Counted from the first letter of the stretch, positions 46,965-57,468 are shown. The stretch: DNA of 64,000 nucleotides from Pseudomonadota bacterium (GCA_021785515.1 JAJYEX010000003.1:248001-312000); one strand, 5' to 3'. The notes: generated from the letters alone by a model not told the origin. Made by a program: numbers and translations.

Positions 46965-48255
46965 GCCGCGTAACATCACCATCAATGTTCCGGTGCTCGC
47001 GCGGGTAGAGGGTGAGGGCGCCTTGGAGATCCATAGCCGCGGGCGGGAGATAACGGCGCTCAGTCTGCGCATATTCGAGGCGCCGCGGCTGTTTGAAAAG
47101 TTTCTTGAAGGGCGCGATTTCGGCGAGATTCCAGATCTCGTCGCACGCATCTGCGGCATCTGTCCGGTGGCCTACCAGATGACCGCGGTGCACGCATTCG
47201 AACGGCTGTTCGGGTTGGACCCGGGAGGCTGGGTGCGGGACATGCGCCGCGCGTTGTATTGCGGCGAGTGGATGCAGAGCCACGCGCTGCATATCCACCT
47301 GCTGGCAGCCCCTGACCTGCTCGGTTACGACAACGCTATTGCCATGGCGCAGGATCATCCGGAAATCGTGCGTCGCGGACTTGTGCTGCAGGCGCTTGGC
47401 AACGATCTCATCCGCCTGTTCGGTGGACGTTCGGTGCATCCGGTAGGGGTTCGTGTGGGCGGGTTTCATCATGCGCCGGATCGTTCCGATGTGGCTGAAC
47501 TGCACGTGCGTCTGACGGCCGCGGTGCCCGAGGCCGAGGCGCTGTTGCGCTGGACGTTGGCGCTGAAGCTGCCAGAGACCGAGCAGCGATTCGTGAGCGT
47601 CGGCTTGCGGCATCCTGCCGAGTACCCGATGAACGAGGGCCGGCTGGCGTCGAGTACCGGTCTAGACGCGGGGGTTGCGGAGTTCGAGCGGCATTTTTCG
47701 GAGCACCAGGTGGATCATTCAACTGCGCTGTACTGCCTGTTCAGGGGCAAGCCGTACCTGGTCGGTCCGCTGGCCCGCGTCAACCTTAACCTGGAGAGGC
47801 TGCCGGCAGCCGTACGCGCGGTGCTCGATGAAAGCGGAATCGCCTGGCCGAGCCGCAATCCGTTCCATTCGATCATCGCGCGCGCCGCGGAGACCTATTA
47901 CTCGGTCCTGGAGGCGGCGCGCATACTGAAGGACTACCGTGTTCCGGGGGCGCCATACGTCCCGGCGGTGGCGGTGGCGGGTGCGGCGATCGCCGCCACC
48001 GAGGCGCCGCGTGGCACATTGTGGCACCGGTACGATGTAGGGGAGGACGGGTGTATGCGACGTGCCCGCATTGTGCCCCCGACCAGCCAGAATCAAGCCC
48101 GCATCGAGGCCGATCTGCGTCAGAGTATCGAAGCGCTGGGCGTCGACAGCAGCGATGAGCTGTTGCGCCGGCACTGCGAGATGGTGATCCGTAGCTATGA
48201 TCCCTGCATTTCCTGTGCGACCCATTTTCTGGATCTGCGCCGGCATCGCGCCTGA
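46957..48255 (+). CDS. hydA: Group 3b [NiFe]-hydrogenase large (alpha) subunit
   Basis: Catalytic subunit of the soluble hydrogenase, 432 residues. The nickel ligands are RICGIC (Cys66, Cys69) and DPCISCATH (Cys417, Cys420). Nine residues follow His423 and would be removed by the adjacent protease. Group 3b enzymes couple hydrogen to NADP(H) and some also reduce sulfur to sulfide. It overlaps hydD by eight bases. Confidence 0.95.
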   Translation: MSKPRNITINVPVLARVEGEGALEIHSRGREITALSLRIFEAPRLFEKFLEGRDFGEIPDLVARICGICPVAYQMTAVHAFERLFGLDPGGWVRDMRRALYCGEWMQSHALHIHLLAAPDLLGYDNAIAMAQDHPEIVRRGLVLQALGNDLIRLFGGRSVHPVGVRVGGFHHAPDRSDVAELHVRLTAAVPEAEALLRWTLALKLPETEQRFVSVGLRHPAEYPMNEGRLASSTGLDAGVAEFERHFSEHQVDHSTALYCLFRGKPYLVGPLARVNLNLERLPAAVRAVLDESGIAWPSRNPFHSIIARAAETYYSVLEAARILKDYRVPGAPYVPAVAVAGAAIAATEAPRGTLWHRYDVGEDGCMRRARIVPPTSQNQARIEADLRQSIEALGVDSSDELLRRHCEMVIRSYDPCISCATHFLDLRRHRA

Positions 48256-48297
48256 CCGGATCCCGGGCGGCGACGCTGTTGCGCTGCGGATCCGGCC

Positions 48298-48819
48298 GTG
48301 ACCGTCCGCATCCGTATTGTGGGTGTGGGGTCGCCTGCGGGCGATGACCGGCTCGGCTGGCTTGCGGCCAGGGCGTTGCGCCGCCGCGCGGCGCTGGCTG
48401 TGCTCATTCCGCAGGTGGTAACGATCGCGGGGTTCGACCGGCCCGGAATGGGCCTGCTGCAGGGCCTGGAGGGCCTGACGGCGCTCATCGTGGTCGATGC
48501 GGTCAGAAGCGGAGCGGCTGCCGGCACCCTGCACCGGCTGGGTGTCAGCGAAGTGACGCATGTCTGCGGCGTACTGTCGAGTCATGGCTTTGGGCTGGCG
48601 CAGACTCTTGAGCTCGGCCTGGCCATGGGATGGTTGCCGCCCCAGGTGACGGTGTTTGGCCTGGAAATGGCTGCAGCCGATGCTGGCAGCGAGTCCCTCA
48701 GCGCGAAGGTGGCGGCGGCGATGCCGGTGCTGATTCAATCCGTGGAACGTGAAGTGCTCGAGGAGCTTGCGCGTGACTCGCGGGCGCCGCTGGGCGGAGT
48801 CAGGCGTTCCCGTGGATGA
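48298..48819 (+). CDS. Hydrogenase maturation protease, HycI/HoxW-like
   Basis: A 173-residue endopeptidase for the C-terminus of the 3b large subunit. It has the family start GVGSPAGDDRLGW (about 8-20), in which the usual Glu is Asp, then VVDAVRSG (about 64) with the second ligand and His in SSHGFGL (about 98). It differs from the HyaD-type protease at 29562, as each hydrogenase normally needs its own. The start is GTG 48298. Confidence 0.85.
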   Translation: MTVRIRIVGVGSPAGDDRLGWLAARALRRRAALAVLIPQVVTIAGFDRPGMGLLQGLEGLTALIVVDAVRSGAAAGTLHRLGVSEVTHVCGVLSSHGFGLAQTLELGLAMGWLPPQVTVFGLEMAAADAGSESLSAKVAAAMPVLIQSVEREVLEELARDSRAPLGGVRRSRG

Positions 48820-48839
48820 CCGGCCGCATACCCGGCCGG
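48820..48839 (+). terminator. GC-only hairpin directly after the 3b hydrogenase operon
   Basis: CCGGCCG and CGGCCGG pair perfectly over seven bases around CATACC, starting one base after the stop codon at 48817-48819. No T tract follows, so this is a possible transcript end or 3' stabiliser. Confidence 0.45.
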
Positions 48840-48975
48840 GCAGCCCAGGGTCCACATCCGCCGATGGAGTTGGCGTACCAGTCCGTCTGTGGTGTTGCGG
48901 ATGGACGACCGGTCGCAGTGGCCAGGTTTATTACGCCGGCCGCTGACTCGGGGCGGTCGATACGGCCGCTCCCCG

Positions 48976-50838
48976 TTACCCGCGTTGCAGCAACAGGCCC
49001 TCACGCGCGATGCCGACAGCCATCATGGCCAGCCGGTGCAAATCGGGGTATTGCTGGGGTTCGACCACAAACCGGGTGAGCTGCAACCTGCGTTCCTCGT
49101 CAAGTCTGCCGTTGGCGTAGTGGTAGCTTACCTCGTACCTGCCAAAGGGCGTCTCCAGATGCTGGTTCCTGGGCAGATACGCCGGTGTCAGGCCGGAGGG
49201 CAGACGCAGATGCACCACCTCGTCAATGGTTTCCGGCGCAAGCACGCTTGGATAGCGGTTTTTAGCCTGGCTGAGGAACCCGGCCAGCGCGCCACTGATC
49301 TCGCCTGGCGTAGGCAGCACCAGCGCCACGCGCGGACCGGGAACGAAGGCATCGCTGTCGCGCCATTGCAGTTTCATGCTCACCGACCGGCCCAGATCAT
49401 CCCGGCGTGAAATTCCGATCACCCGCATCGATCCGGTTTGTCCTCCGCGGTAATAATCATTCTGGAGAAGCCGCCACAACCGCTCGCCGCTGCGATCACC
49501 CAGCACAAACTCGCGCACGCCGATGGCGCGCCAGCCGGAAGCCGTTATTTGACTGGCGCCATCGATAATGCCATCCGGATCCAGCGTCATGGACTGCACG
49601 TCACGGTACTGAACGCGGTTGCGCTCCGGTGCCGGTGTCCGGACCAGTGCGCTGGCGTGACCGGTAATCAGAACCGGCTTGCCCGCATCCATCAGAGGCA
49701 ACGCGTTGATACCGGCATAGCGCTGACCGGTATCGAGATAGAGATGATACGCCGGGACGTAGGCCAGCACGTGCTCGAAGGCGAATGGATCGGCGCCTGG
49801 ATACGGCACGTAGCGTGACGAAGTGGAGATCAGCGCTGGTACCGCCTCGATGCCCTCGGCATGCAACATGCTGCAGAGCAGAGCCACGCTGGCATTGCTG
49901 TCGCCGATGCCGCGCGCCAGTGTGCTGGCCGCTGTCGGTGGTCTGTAACCGGCCTCGCGATAATCGACGGTCACCACCTGAATGTGTTGCTGAATCCAGC
50001 GGTAAATGCGCGCCACGGCCACCCGGCCGTGGGCGCCGCCGGCCGCCCTGGCAGCCGCCTTGTCGATGGCGGGTGTCGGCTGTATCGATGCAGACGCCAG
50101 CTCATCATACGCATGCGCCACAGTTTTCCAGTCTGCAGCCGTGCCGATGACGGCCATCGGCGCATACTGGGTAACGGCCGCTGTATTGGGCGGCGGGAAG
50201 TCGACGCGCGACCAGTGGCTTGTGGCGCTGAGGGTCTCGGTGCCATCGCCGGCACGGCGATGCTCGACCCAGGGCCCGCGCGCGTGGAAGTGCAGCGGCA
50301 TCGATTTTGGTGCGGTGACACTGATGGTGACCGAGCGTGCCGGTACATAGGGCGCCAGCGTCACCGATGCGGTATAGATGCCTGGCAAGTATGCCTTGTC
50401 GAAGTGCTCGACATATTTGAGGTGCACGGTTGAGCCCGGCGTTACGGCCGGAAAGATCAGGTTCTTGATCGTTCCTTTGCTCAGAAACGGAGCTTGCAAT
50501 GCGCTCGCCGTCGATTGGGTGAAAATGGCCGACGGCGCCACATTGATGCGCTTGTGCGCAGCCGTCTCGGTGTAGGCCTCCAGAATCTTTATGGTGGCGA
50601 AGTTGGCCGGATAGGAGATCTGCGCCTGGGCCACCTGCTCGACGCCGGATAGCGTCATGGGCTGCACCACACTGGAAACGGTCCTGGTGTAGCTGCCGTC
50701 CGTCGAAATGTCGAGCGATACCTGGCGGCTGATCACCCGGTAGTTGACCTGCGGTGGCGAAGCCGCGCCGGCCTGAAGAAGCGGTGCGCCCGCGATTAAG
50801 GCGGTCACAACGGCCAGGGCAGATTTGCGCATATTCAT
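48976..50838 (-). CDS. Exported DUF3857/transglutaminase-like protein, Cys replaced by Ser
   Basis: A 620-residue protein with a signal peptide (cleavage near AGA, about residue 25), an N-terminal DUF3857 beta domain and a transglutaminase-like core. The core motif, usually GDC(K/N), reads GDSNAS (about 315), so Ser sits at the nucleophile position, while the His (FEHVLAYV) and Asp (LYLDTGQRY) positions are kept. Function is unknown. It is a paralogue of the upstream gene on the same strand, separated by 14 bases. Confidence 0.82.
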   Translation of the reverse strand: MNMRKSALAVVTALIAGAPLLQAGAASPPQVNYRVISRQVSLDISTDGSYTRTVSSVVQPMTLSGVEQVAQAQISYPANFATIKILEAYTETAAHKRINVAPSAIFTQSTASALQAPFLSKGTIKNLIFPAVTPGSTVHLKYVEHFDKAYLPGIYTASVTLAPYVPARSVTISVTAPKSMPLHFHARGPWVEHRRAGDGTETLSATSHWSRVDFPPPNTAAVTQYAPMAVIGTAADWKTVAHAYDELASASIQPTPAIDKAAARAAGGAHGRVAVARIYRWIQQHIQVVTVDYREAGYRPPTAASTLARGIGDSNASVALLCSMLHAEGIEAVPALISTSSRYVPYPGADPFAFEHVLAYVPAYHLYLDTGQRYAGINALPLMDAGKPVLITGHASALVRTPAPERNRVQYRDVQSMTLDPDGIIDGASQITASGWRAIGVREFVLGDRSGERLWRLLQNDYYRGGQTGSMRVIGISRRDDLGRSVSMKLQWRDSDAFVPGPRVALVLPTPGEISGALAGFLSQAKNRYPSVLAPETIDEVVHLRLPSGLTPAYLPRNQHLETPFGRYEVSYHYANGRLDEERRLQLTRFVVEPQQYPDLHRLAMMAVGIAREGLLLQRG

Positions 50839-50852
50839 GACAGATCCCTAGA

Positions 50853-52745
50853 TTAGCTGTGGGTGAATATCAAAGGGGTATGCTGCACGCGCAGATCGGC
50901 AAGCAGTAACGCACGCAGATCCGTGTACTGCGAGCGGGCATACAGCACATCGGTCAGGTGCAGCTGATAATGCGCTTCGATCCTGCCCCCGTGGTCCTGT
51001 ACCGCGAAACTGAAGCTCCCAGCGGTATTGTGCACGTCGATGGGCGGCGGCAAATATGTTGGCGTGTAGCCCGGCGGCAAAACCAGCAGGGTATGCCAGT
51101 CAATCCCGCCGAAGTAGGTGTTGATGCTGTGCGTACGCGTGTCAGGACCGGATACTGCCGCCAGGGCGCTGACCGGATCGTTGGTACCGCCCAAGCCAGG
51201 AACGAGATACGGGCCGGCAGGTAGGCGCAGAACCAGAGTTTTGCCCGGCACCGCGTAGGCCGCTGTGGTCCAGTGTGCCCTGACCTTGAAGGGGTGGTCC
51301 AGCACCAAAGGATTGCCGTGCTCGAAGCTGCCCTGGCCACCGCCACTGGTGCTCAGCAGCTCGCTCATCAGGCGCTTGTAGGCCCCGGGCGGAACTTCGG
51401 CGAAAATCATGCGATTGAACCAGGCCCACCAGCCGTATGTGGTCATCTGTGCCTCGCCGGTGAGTGTGCCGTCAGGCGCCAGATGCAATGTGGCGCGGTA
51501 ATTGAGGCTGTTTTGATCAGGCTGCGCGCCGGGAGTGCGCAGCAATTCGGAGTGCGGGCCCGCAATCACCACGGGTTTGTCGCGTTCGCCCACGGCCAAC
51601 TGACCGGGCGTCTCGTATTCGCCGGTAGCATCCAGGAACATATGATACTTGGGCAGGTAGTCGATGGCGTGATTGAAATTCGGGCCGGGAAGTGGCGTCA
51701 GCTTGAAGGCGCTGCTCCAGTTGATCAGTACCGGATACACGGTAATGCCGCGCGCGGCCAGCAGCGCCTCAAGCAGGGTGGAGTGGGCTTTGCAGTCTCC
51801 ATAGCGGGTCTTCAGCGTTTCATTGGCCGAAATCGGCACGTAACCGCCGACGCCCAATTCCAGACCGACATAGCGGATATGTGCCGATTCCCAGGCGTAC
51901 AGCGCCTCCACAGCCTTCCGGCCGTGCAACTTCCCGGCTACGCGGTCGGCGACACTTCGCACCCGCGGGGTTACTGCGGCTTCGGCTTTGGCGCGCGCCC
52001 AATAGGCCTTGCCGACCGACGCCCAGGTCGGGAAGCTGCTCACCTCGAACAGCGGACTGTAGTCGGCCGAATCCACCGTCGCCGGACCCGGAAAATGCGC
52101 ATGGTGCTCGGCCAGCGTGGCGGTGAAGGTTTCAGTGGCACCATTGATGTGGTGCGACATCGTCCAACCGCCACGTTGTGCTGCCTTCAGATGCATTGAC
52201 ACCGGGCCCTGAACGGTTACGTTCTGGTCACGGGCGGACTCGCGCTCGCCTACGCCCCAGACGCCAAAGTACTCATTGGGGAAGTAGGGTTTGGCCTGCG
52301 TGAGCAAGGTGGTGATGTGCAGTGTGTCGCCTTTGGAAAAATGCGGCAGGATTACATTGAGCACCTTGGTGTGGCTGTACATCGGTGCACCCTGTGTCGC
52401 CGGCGCCGGCTGCTCGAAAATGTCCGATGCCGGCACGGGGATGCGCCCTTTCTCCGGGGTCTCGATCCAGGCCGAAAGCACCGTCAGTTTCGATAGGGCG
52501 CTCGAGAAGGTCTGCTGGTAAGGGTTCATGGAATGCGCGCCGCTGCGTGTCAGCGCCTCAATCACCTCATCGTCGCGTTCCGTGAACCGGCCGTTCGCCT
52601 GCACGTGAATGTCGGCGTTGAAACTGAGTTGACGGATGTCCGTCCCGCTGTGGCTATGGCGCTCTGTTGCGTACCCGCAGCGTGGCCCCGCCATCAGCGC
52701 AAAGGCCAATGCACAGGCCAACGTAGGTTGCGACAATTTATTCAT
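50853..52745 (-). CDS. Exported DUF3857/transglutaminase-like protein
   Basis: A 630-residue secreted protein: signal peptide to about residue 26, DUF3857 domain and a transglutaminase-like core with intact Cys in RYGDCKAH (about 316), His in FNHAIDYLP and Asp in MFLDATGEY. These proteins are periplasmic or surface proteins of unknown substrate. It is first in a two-gene operon with a paralogue that has Ser in place of this Cys. Confidence 0.85.
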   Translation of the reverse strand: MNKLSQPTLACALAFALMAGPRCGYATERHSHSGTDIRQLSFNADIHVQANGRFTERDDEVIEALTRSGAHSMNPYQQTFSSALSKLTVLSAWIETPEKGRIPVPASDIFEQPAPATQGAPMYSHTKVLNVILPHFSKGDTLHITTLLTQAKPYFPNEYFGVWGVGERESARDQNVTVQGPVSMHLKAAQRGGWTMSHHINGATETFTATLAEHHAHFPGPATVDSADYSPLFEVSSFPTWASVGKAYWARAKAEAAVTPRVRSVADRVAGKLHGRKAVEALYAWESAHIRYVGLELGVGGYVPISANETLKTRYGDCKAHSTLLEALLAARGITVYPVLINWSSAFKLTPLPGPNFNHAIDYLPKYHMFLDATGEYETPGQLAVGERDKPVVIAGPHSELLRTPGAQPDQNSLNYRATLHLAPDGTLTGEAQMTTYGWWAWFNRMIFAEVPPGAYKRLMSELLSTSGGGQGSFEHGNPLVLDHPFKVRAHWTTAAYAVPGKTLVLRLPAGPYLVPGLGGTNDPVSALAAVSGPDTRTHSINTYFGGIDWHTLLVLPPGYTPTYLPPPIDVHNTAGSFSFAVQDHGGRIEAHYQLHLTDVLYARSQYTDLRALLLADLRVQHTPLIFTHS

Positions 52746-53343
52746 GGGAAACGGCCTTACCAGAAGAGGCTAGAAAGGAAAGTTCTAAGGACCACCTGAA
52801 CAGTCTACGAAAATGACCACGGAATCGCGCAATCCTCATGATAGCCGTCCACGGCAACCCTGGAGGACAGGTTTCTGCGACCGCTCCTCGTCCTGGGCCG
52901 AACCCTACGCCGGAGTTTTGGCGGCTGTCAAGCGCGACGATCGGAACGAGAACCCGGATGGCCGACGAGATCTTTTTTGGAGACACGAGAGTGGGCGCGG
53001 TCACACGTTCCGTCAGCCTAGCCAGAATCTGCCTGGTACGCATAACATGGGTATCGGTATGGGTGGTAAAGGCTGTGGACATCAGCCGGCCAGAAGACTG
53101 TCACGTGTTCCCGTCCCTGTCGAATCGTTGGAATCGGCACCCGGCTCTGGACCCTCCAATAGCGGTTGCAGTGGCCGGAGGGCCATGTCTGTAAACCGGA
53201 ATGCGCCTCCATGCACTGCGTCGAACTGTCCATACCGGTGCCGGCGGCAGGGAGTGCCGCAACCGTCGTTCTTCGGCATGACAAGGGTGTCCGCCAGGCA
53301 CGCGTTTACATGACCTCGCCCTTGCGCTTCGCGCCGGGCCGTC
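52746..53343. other. Gene-poor 598-base gap
   Basis: No convincing gene. Several overlapping frames of 60-170 codons are open on both strands, but none shows a domain or a ribosome site, and their composition suggests chance openings. The left part should hold the promoter of the DUF3857 pair (minus). A decayed gene cannot be excluded. Confidence 0.5.
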
Positions 53344-54171
53344 CTATCGCGCGCGAGTGCTGTTCCGCTCGATCATTGCGTAGGCCGAATGATTGTGGAT
53401 CGATTCGAAGTTTTCCGACTCGACCCGGTAAGAGTCAACGCGTGGATCCTTGTTGAGGCGGGCAGCGATGTCCCGCACCATATCCTCGACGAACTTGGGG
53501 TTGTCGTAGGCGCGCTCGGTGACGTATTTCTCGTCCGGGCGTTTCAGCAGTCCATACAGCTCGCAGCTGGCCTGCTTTTCGACCAGATCGATGATGTCCT
53601 CGACCCAGATGAAGTCATTGGTGCGTACCGTTACCGTTACATGCGAGCGCTGGTTGTGCGCGCCGTATTTGGAGATTTCCTTCGAGCACGGGCACAGGCT
53701 GGTCACCGGAACTACCACCTTGATGGTCATGACGTGCTGACCATGACGGATTTCCCCGCTGAATGTCACCTGATAATCGAGAAGGCTGCGGACACCGGAT
53801 ACCGGTGCGGTCTTGTTGATGAAATACGGAAAGCTCATCTCGATATGCCCGGTGTCTGCCTCGAGCCTGGTGCTCATTTCCGTAAGCATGTCCTTGAATG
53901 ATTCGACCGATATTTCCGGATCATGGCCATTCAGGATTTCCACGAAGCGGGACATGTGCGTCCCTTTGAAATTGTGCGGAAGCTCCACGTACATGTTGAA
54001 GTGAGCAATCGTGTGCTGCTCGCCCTGACTGCGATCCTTGACGCGTACCGGATGACGGATGTCCTTGATGCCAACCTTGTCGATGGCGATGTGGCGGGTA
54101 TCCGGCTCGTTCTGAACGTCGGCAATCGGGCTGACATCGGCCTTTCCGGTTTTGTTGACAGTGGCCTTCAT
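53344..54171 (-). CDS. folE2: GTP cyclohydrolase FolE2
   Basis: Zinc-independent type IB GTP cyclohydrolase that starts tetrahydrofolate (and queuosine) synthesis. The 275-residue product has the family motif [11 protein letters not shown] (about 156-166) with the active-site Cys, and SHVTVTVRT. It follows dxs on the same strand after 278 bases. No Zur-like box was seen upstream. Confidence 0.95.
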   Translation of the reverse strand: MKATVNKTGKADVSPIADVQNEPDTRHIAIDKVGIKDIRHPVRVKDRSQGEQHTIAHFNMYVELPHNFKGTHMSRFVEILNGHDPEISVESFKDMLTEMSTRLEADTGHIEMSFPYFINKTAPVSGVRSLLDYQVTFSGEIRHGQHVMTIKVVVPVTSLCPCSKEISKYGAHNQRSHVTVTVRTNDFIWVEDIIDLVEKQASCELYGLLKRPDEKYVTERAYDNPKFVEDMVRDIAARLNKDPRVDSYRVESENFESIHNHSAYAMIERNSTRAR

Positions 54172-54406
54172 AAGAAATCTCCGCGTGAAATAGCTTGATC
54201 CCGGTCAGGGGAGAGTCGCTTTGGACCGCCGGATACCCGGTGCAACCGTGTACCGGAACACCGGGGCCCTGCCGCGCCTGAAAAAATCCGACAGTCGCGT
54301 CCGCTTGTCCCCACTGCGGCAGTTAGGCATTGGTAGTGAGGCGGAATCGCCCCCCATCCATGCTGGCCCGCCGATCCGTTACCGGCCGATGCGGCTGCCC
54401 GGTGGG

Positions 54407-54427
54407 TGACGACGAATCACGTCGTCA
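54407..54427 (-). repeat. 8-bp hairpin between dxs and folE2
   Basis: TGACGACG and CGTCGTCA pair exactly around AATCA, 23 bases past the dxs stop. Beside it, ATTGT-TG-ACAAT forms a second palindrome. No T tract; it may attenuate or mark processing between dxs and folE2. Confidence 0.4.
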
Positions 54428-54449
54428 TTGTTGACAATTCCGGTCAAGT

Positions 54450-56336
54450 TTAAGCCGTGTCAGACATGCTGGCAAGACCGGCAGACATCGCCGTTTGGAT
54501 GCTCCGGCATATGCCCGCAGCATCCAAGCCGCACTGGGCCAGAAGTTCCTCACGCTCACCGTGATCGATGAAACTGTCGGGCAGGCCGAGATGGAGGATT
54601 GGCGTGCTGACGCCGGCGCTGTTGAGCGCCTCGGTGACTGCGCTGCCCGCGCCGCCTAGGACCGTGTTTTCTTCCACGGTGACGAGCAGGCCGTGACTCT
54701 GCGCCATGTTGAGTACCATCTGCGCGTCGAGCGGTTTTACAAACCGCATGTTGACGACCGTGGCGTTGAGCTCTTCCGCTGCCGTAAGCGCGGGTTCGAG
54801 CATGGAACCGAAAGCCAGGATGGCCACGCCCTTGCCGCGGCGGCGCAGTTCCGCCTTTCCAACCGGCAGAGGGCGCATCGCCTGGTCGATCGCCGCGCCA
54901 GGTCCGCTGCCGCGCGGATAGCGGACCGCTGCCGGTCCCTGCTGGCAGAAGGCAGTCCACAGCATCTGGCGGCATTCATTCTCGTCGGACGGGGTCATGA
55001 CGGTCATGTTCGGCAGGCAGCGCAGGTAGCTCAGATCGAAGCTGCCGGCATGGGTGGGGCCGTCCGGACCGACCAGACCGGCACGGTCAACGGCAAACGT
55101 CACCGGAAGGCCCTGAAGGCAGATGTCGTGTATCAGCTGATCGTAGGCACGTTGCAGGAAGGTCGAATAGATCGCCACCACCGGCTTCAGGCCCTCGCAG
55201 GCGAGGCCGGCGGCGAAGGTGAGGGCGTGCTGCTCGGCGATGCCTACATCGAAGTAGCGGTCGGGGTAACGCTGCGAGAAGGCGACCAGTCCCGAACCCT
55301 CCCGCATGGCCGGAGTGATGCCGACCAGCCGCTCGTCCATGGCAGCCGCGTCACACAGCCATTCGCCGAAGACCTGGGTATAGGTCTTGCCGGAAGGCTT
55401 CTTTTCCATTTTTCCCGTTGCCGGATCGAATGGTGTGACCCCGTGATAGACGCACGGATCGCCCTCCGCCGGTTCGTAGCCCTTGCCTTTGCGCGTGACG
55501 ATATGCAGGAAACGTGGGCCTTTCAGGCTGCGCAGGTTGCGCAACGTCTTGACCAGCGTGTGCAGATCGTGACCATCGATGGGGCCGAAGTAGTTGAAAC
55601 CAAGCTCCTCGAAAAAGGTCCCCGGCATGATCATGCCTTTCATGTGTTCTTCCGCCCGTTTTGCCAGCTCCCAGACGGGCGGAAGCGTGGACAGCACCGT
55701 CTTGCTGCCCTCGCGCACGGTGGCGTAGACCTTTCCGGAGAGGATGCGGGCGAGATAGTTGGACATGGCCCCGACATTGGGCGAAATCGACATGTCATTG
55801 TCATTGAGCACGACCAGGAGGTTGGCGTCCATGTTGCCGGCGTTGTTCAGGGCCTCGAACGCCATGCCGCCGCTGAGCGCGCCGTCACCAATGACCGCCA
55901 CGACGTTGCGGTCCGACCCTGCACGCGCGGCGGCGACGGCCATACCCAGGGCAGCACCCACCGACGTGCTGGCGTGACCCACCCCGAAGGTGTCGTATGG
56001 ACTCTCGGAGCGCCGCGGGAATCCTGACAGGCCACCCATCTGGCGCAGTCCGAGCATGCGCTCGCGCCGTCCGGTCAGGATCTTGTGGGGGTAGGTCTGA
56101 TGCCCCACGTCCCAGACCAGGCGATCCTCAGGAGTATTGAATACGTAGTGCAGCGCGATCGTCAGCTCCACCGTGCCGAGCCCGGCGGCAAGATGGCCAC
56201 CGGTCTTGCTCACTGTTCCGATCACAAACCGGCGCAACTCCGCGGCAAGCAGCGGAAGCTCGGACTCACTGAGGCGCCTCAGGTCTTCGGGGAAGTCGAC
56301 CTGCGGCAGGAGGCGAAAATCTTTCTGAAACGGCAT
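54450..56336 (-). CDS. dxs: 1-deoxy-D-xylulose-5-phosphate synthase
   Basis: Thiamine diphosphate enzyme that condenses pyruvate and glyceraldehyde 3-phosphate, the first step of the MEP isoprenoid pathway. The 628-residue product shows GHQTYPHKI (about 78), the thiamine site [13 protein letters not shown] (about 154), and the C-terminal transketolase domain with RYPRGSGPG. The ATG overlaps the ispA stop by one base (TGATG). Confidence 0.96.
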   Translation of the reverse strand: MPFQKDFRLLPQVDFPEDLRRLSESELPLLAAELRRFVIGTVSKTGGHLAAGLGTVELTIALHYVFNTPEDRLVWDVGHQTYPHKILTGRRERMLGLRQMGGLSGFPRRSESPYDTFGVGHASTSVGAALGMAVAAARAGSDRNVVAVIGDGALSGGMAFEALNNAGNMDANLLVVLNDNDMSISPNVGAMSNYLARILSGKVYATVREGSKTVLSTLPPVWELAKRAEEHMKGMIMPGTFFEELGFNYFGPIDGHDLHTLVKTLRNLRSLKGPRFLHIVTRKGKGYEPAEGDPCVYHGVTPFDPATGKMEKKPSGKTYTQVFGEWLCDAAAMDERLVGITPAMREGSGLVAFSQRYPDRYFDVGIAEQHALTFAAGLACEGLKPVVAIYSTFLQRAYDQLIHDICLQGLPVTFAVDRAGLVGPDGPTHAGSFDLSYLRCLPNMTVMTPSDENECRQMLWTAFCQQGPAAVRYPRGSGPGAAIDQAMRPLPVGKAELRRRGKGVAILAFGSMLEPALTAAEELNATVVNMRFVKPLDAQMVLNMAQSHGLLVTVEENTVLGGAGSAVTEALNSAGVSTPILHLGLPDSFIDHGEREELLAQCGLDAAGICRSIQTAMSAGLASMSDTA

Positions 56337-57229
56337 CAGCGGGTTCGGTCTTGGATATAGGCGGCAATTTCGGTAAGTAACGCCTTATTATCCCCCAAAG
56401 CGGCTAGGCTGGCGAGAGCGGCCTCGTGCTGGGCGCGGGCCAGGTCCCGGGCGCGGTCCACGCCAAGAACCGCGGAATACGTGGGTTTTCGCCGGCGCTG
56501 GTCGCTGCCCTGGGGTTTGCCCAAGGCAGCGGTGCTCGCTTCCACGTCCAGGATGTCGTCGGTAATCTGAAATGCGAGGCCGATGCAGGAGGCGTAGCGG
56601 TCGAGCGCCGCGAGCACGCTGCCAGAAAGATGGGGAACGCACAGGGCGCCGAGCGCGACTGCGGCCCGAAACAGCGCGCCGGTCTTGCGGGCATGCATGT
56701 CTTCAAGCTCCCCGAGACCCAGGGTGCTGCCGACTGACCGCAGGTCTATGGCCTGTCCACCGGCCATCCCGAGCGAACCCGAGGCCTCGGCTAGGCGGGC
56801 GATCATCTGAAGTTGGCGCGCCGCGCCGATTGCCGGATCCATGTCAGTTGCCAGGACCTCGAACGCGCGGGTCTGCAGCGCATCCCCGGCAAGCAGTGCC
56901 GTCGCCTCGTCGAAAGCCCGGTGACAGGATGGTTTGCCGCGCCGCAGGTCATCGTTATCCATGGCCGGCAGGTCGTCGTGGATGAGCGAATAGGCGTGAA
57001 TCAGCTCCAGCGCGCATGCCGGCACGTCGAGCTGCTCGGTCCTGGCGCCGAATGTCTCGCCGGTCGCATAGACTAGCGCTGCACGCAGCCGTTTGCCGCC
57101 GCCCAGAGTGGCGTAGCGCATGGCCTCGTGCAGCAGACGGGGTTCGCATTCGACCGGTGGCAGACACCGGTCCAAGGCCTGCTCCACTCGCGCCTGGTAA
57201 CGCGGCAGGAAGTCTTTTGAAAAGCTCAA
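56336..57229 (-). CDS. ispA: Farnesyl diphosphate synthase (short-chain polyprenyl synthase)
   Basis: Condenses isopentenyl and allylic diphosphates into farnesyl diphosphate. The 297-residue product has the first Asp-rich motif [10 protein letters not shown] (about 89-98) and the second DDILD (about 225-229), both intact. The start is a TTG at 57229 overlapping the xseB stop as TTGA; length and family alignment support it. Gene order xseB-ispA-dxs is the classic gammaproteobacterial one. Confidence 0.95.
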   Translation of the reverse strand: MSFSKDFLPRYQARVEQALDRCLPPVECEPRLLHEAMRYATLGGGKRLRAALVYATGETFGARTEQLDVPACALELIHAYSLIHDDLPAMDNDDLRRGKPSCHRAFDEATALLAGDALQTRAFEVLATDMDPAIGAARQLQMIARLAEASGSLGMAGGQAIDLRSVGSTLGLGELEDMHARKTGALFRAAVALGALCVPHLSGSVLAALDRYASCIGLAFQITDDILDVEASTAALGKPQGSDQRRRKPTYSAVLGVDRARDLARAQHEAALASLAALGDNKALLTEIAAYIQDRTR

Positions 57230-57468
57230 GCCGGTTCGTCGTCCTGGTACGGTTCCACCGTCACAGTGCCGTTCTGCTGCACCAGTTTCTCCACGCGCTG
57301 TTCCGCTTCTTTGAGCCCTTCCTGGCAGGCGCGCGTCAGTTCGATGCCGCGCTGGAATGATTTCAGCGCGTCCTCGAGGGTCTGGTTGCCGCTCTCCATT
57401 TTCTCCACCAGCTGTTCCAGCTCGGCAAGCGCAGTTTCAAAGTTCGGCGTAGATGGTTTTTTAGGCAC
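57226..57468 (-). CDS. xseB: Exodeoxyribonuclease VII small subunit
   Basis: An 80-residue helical protein that forms exonuclease VII with XseA. It has the family core FETALAELEQLVEKME (about 11-26) and ERVEKL-like end. I set the start at GTG 57468, which gives MPKKPS-like sequence as in known XseB; a GTG at 57489 would add seven residues. First gene of the xseB-ispA-dxs operon. Confidence 0.92.
   Translation of the reverse strand: MPKKPSTPNFETALAELEQLVEKMESGNQTLEDALKSFQRGIELTRACQEGLKEAEQRVEKLVQQNGTVTVEPYQDDEPA

Noticed and set aside
52813-53313. Plus-strand open frame (166 codons) in the gene-poor gap
   Set aside because: No recognisable domain, no ribosome site, and several other frames overlap it. 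Kept as unassigned sequence.
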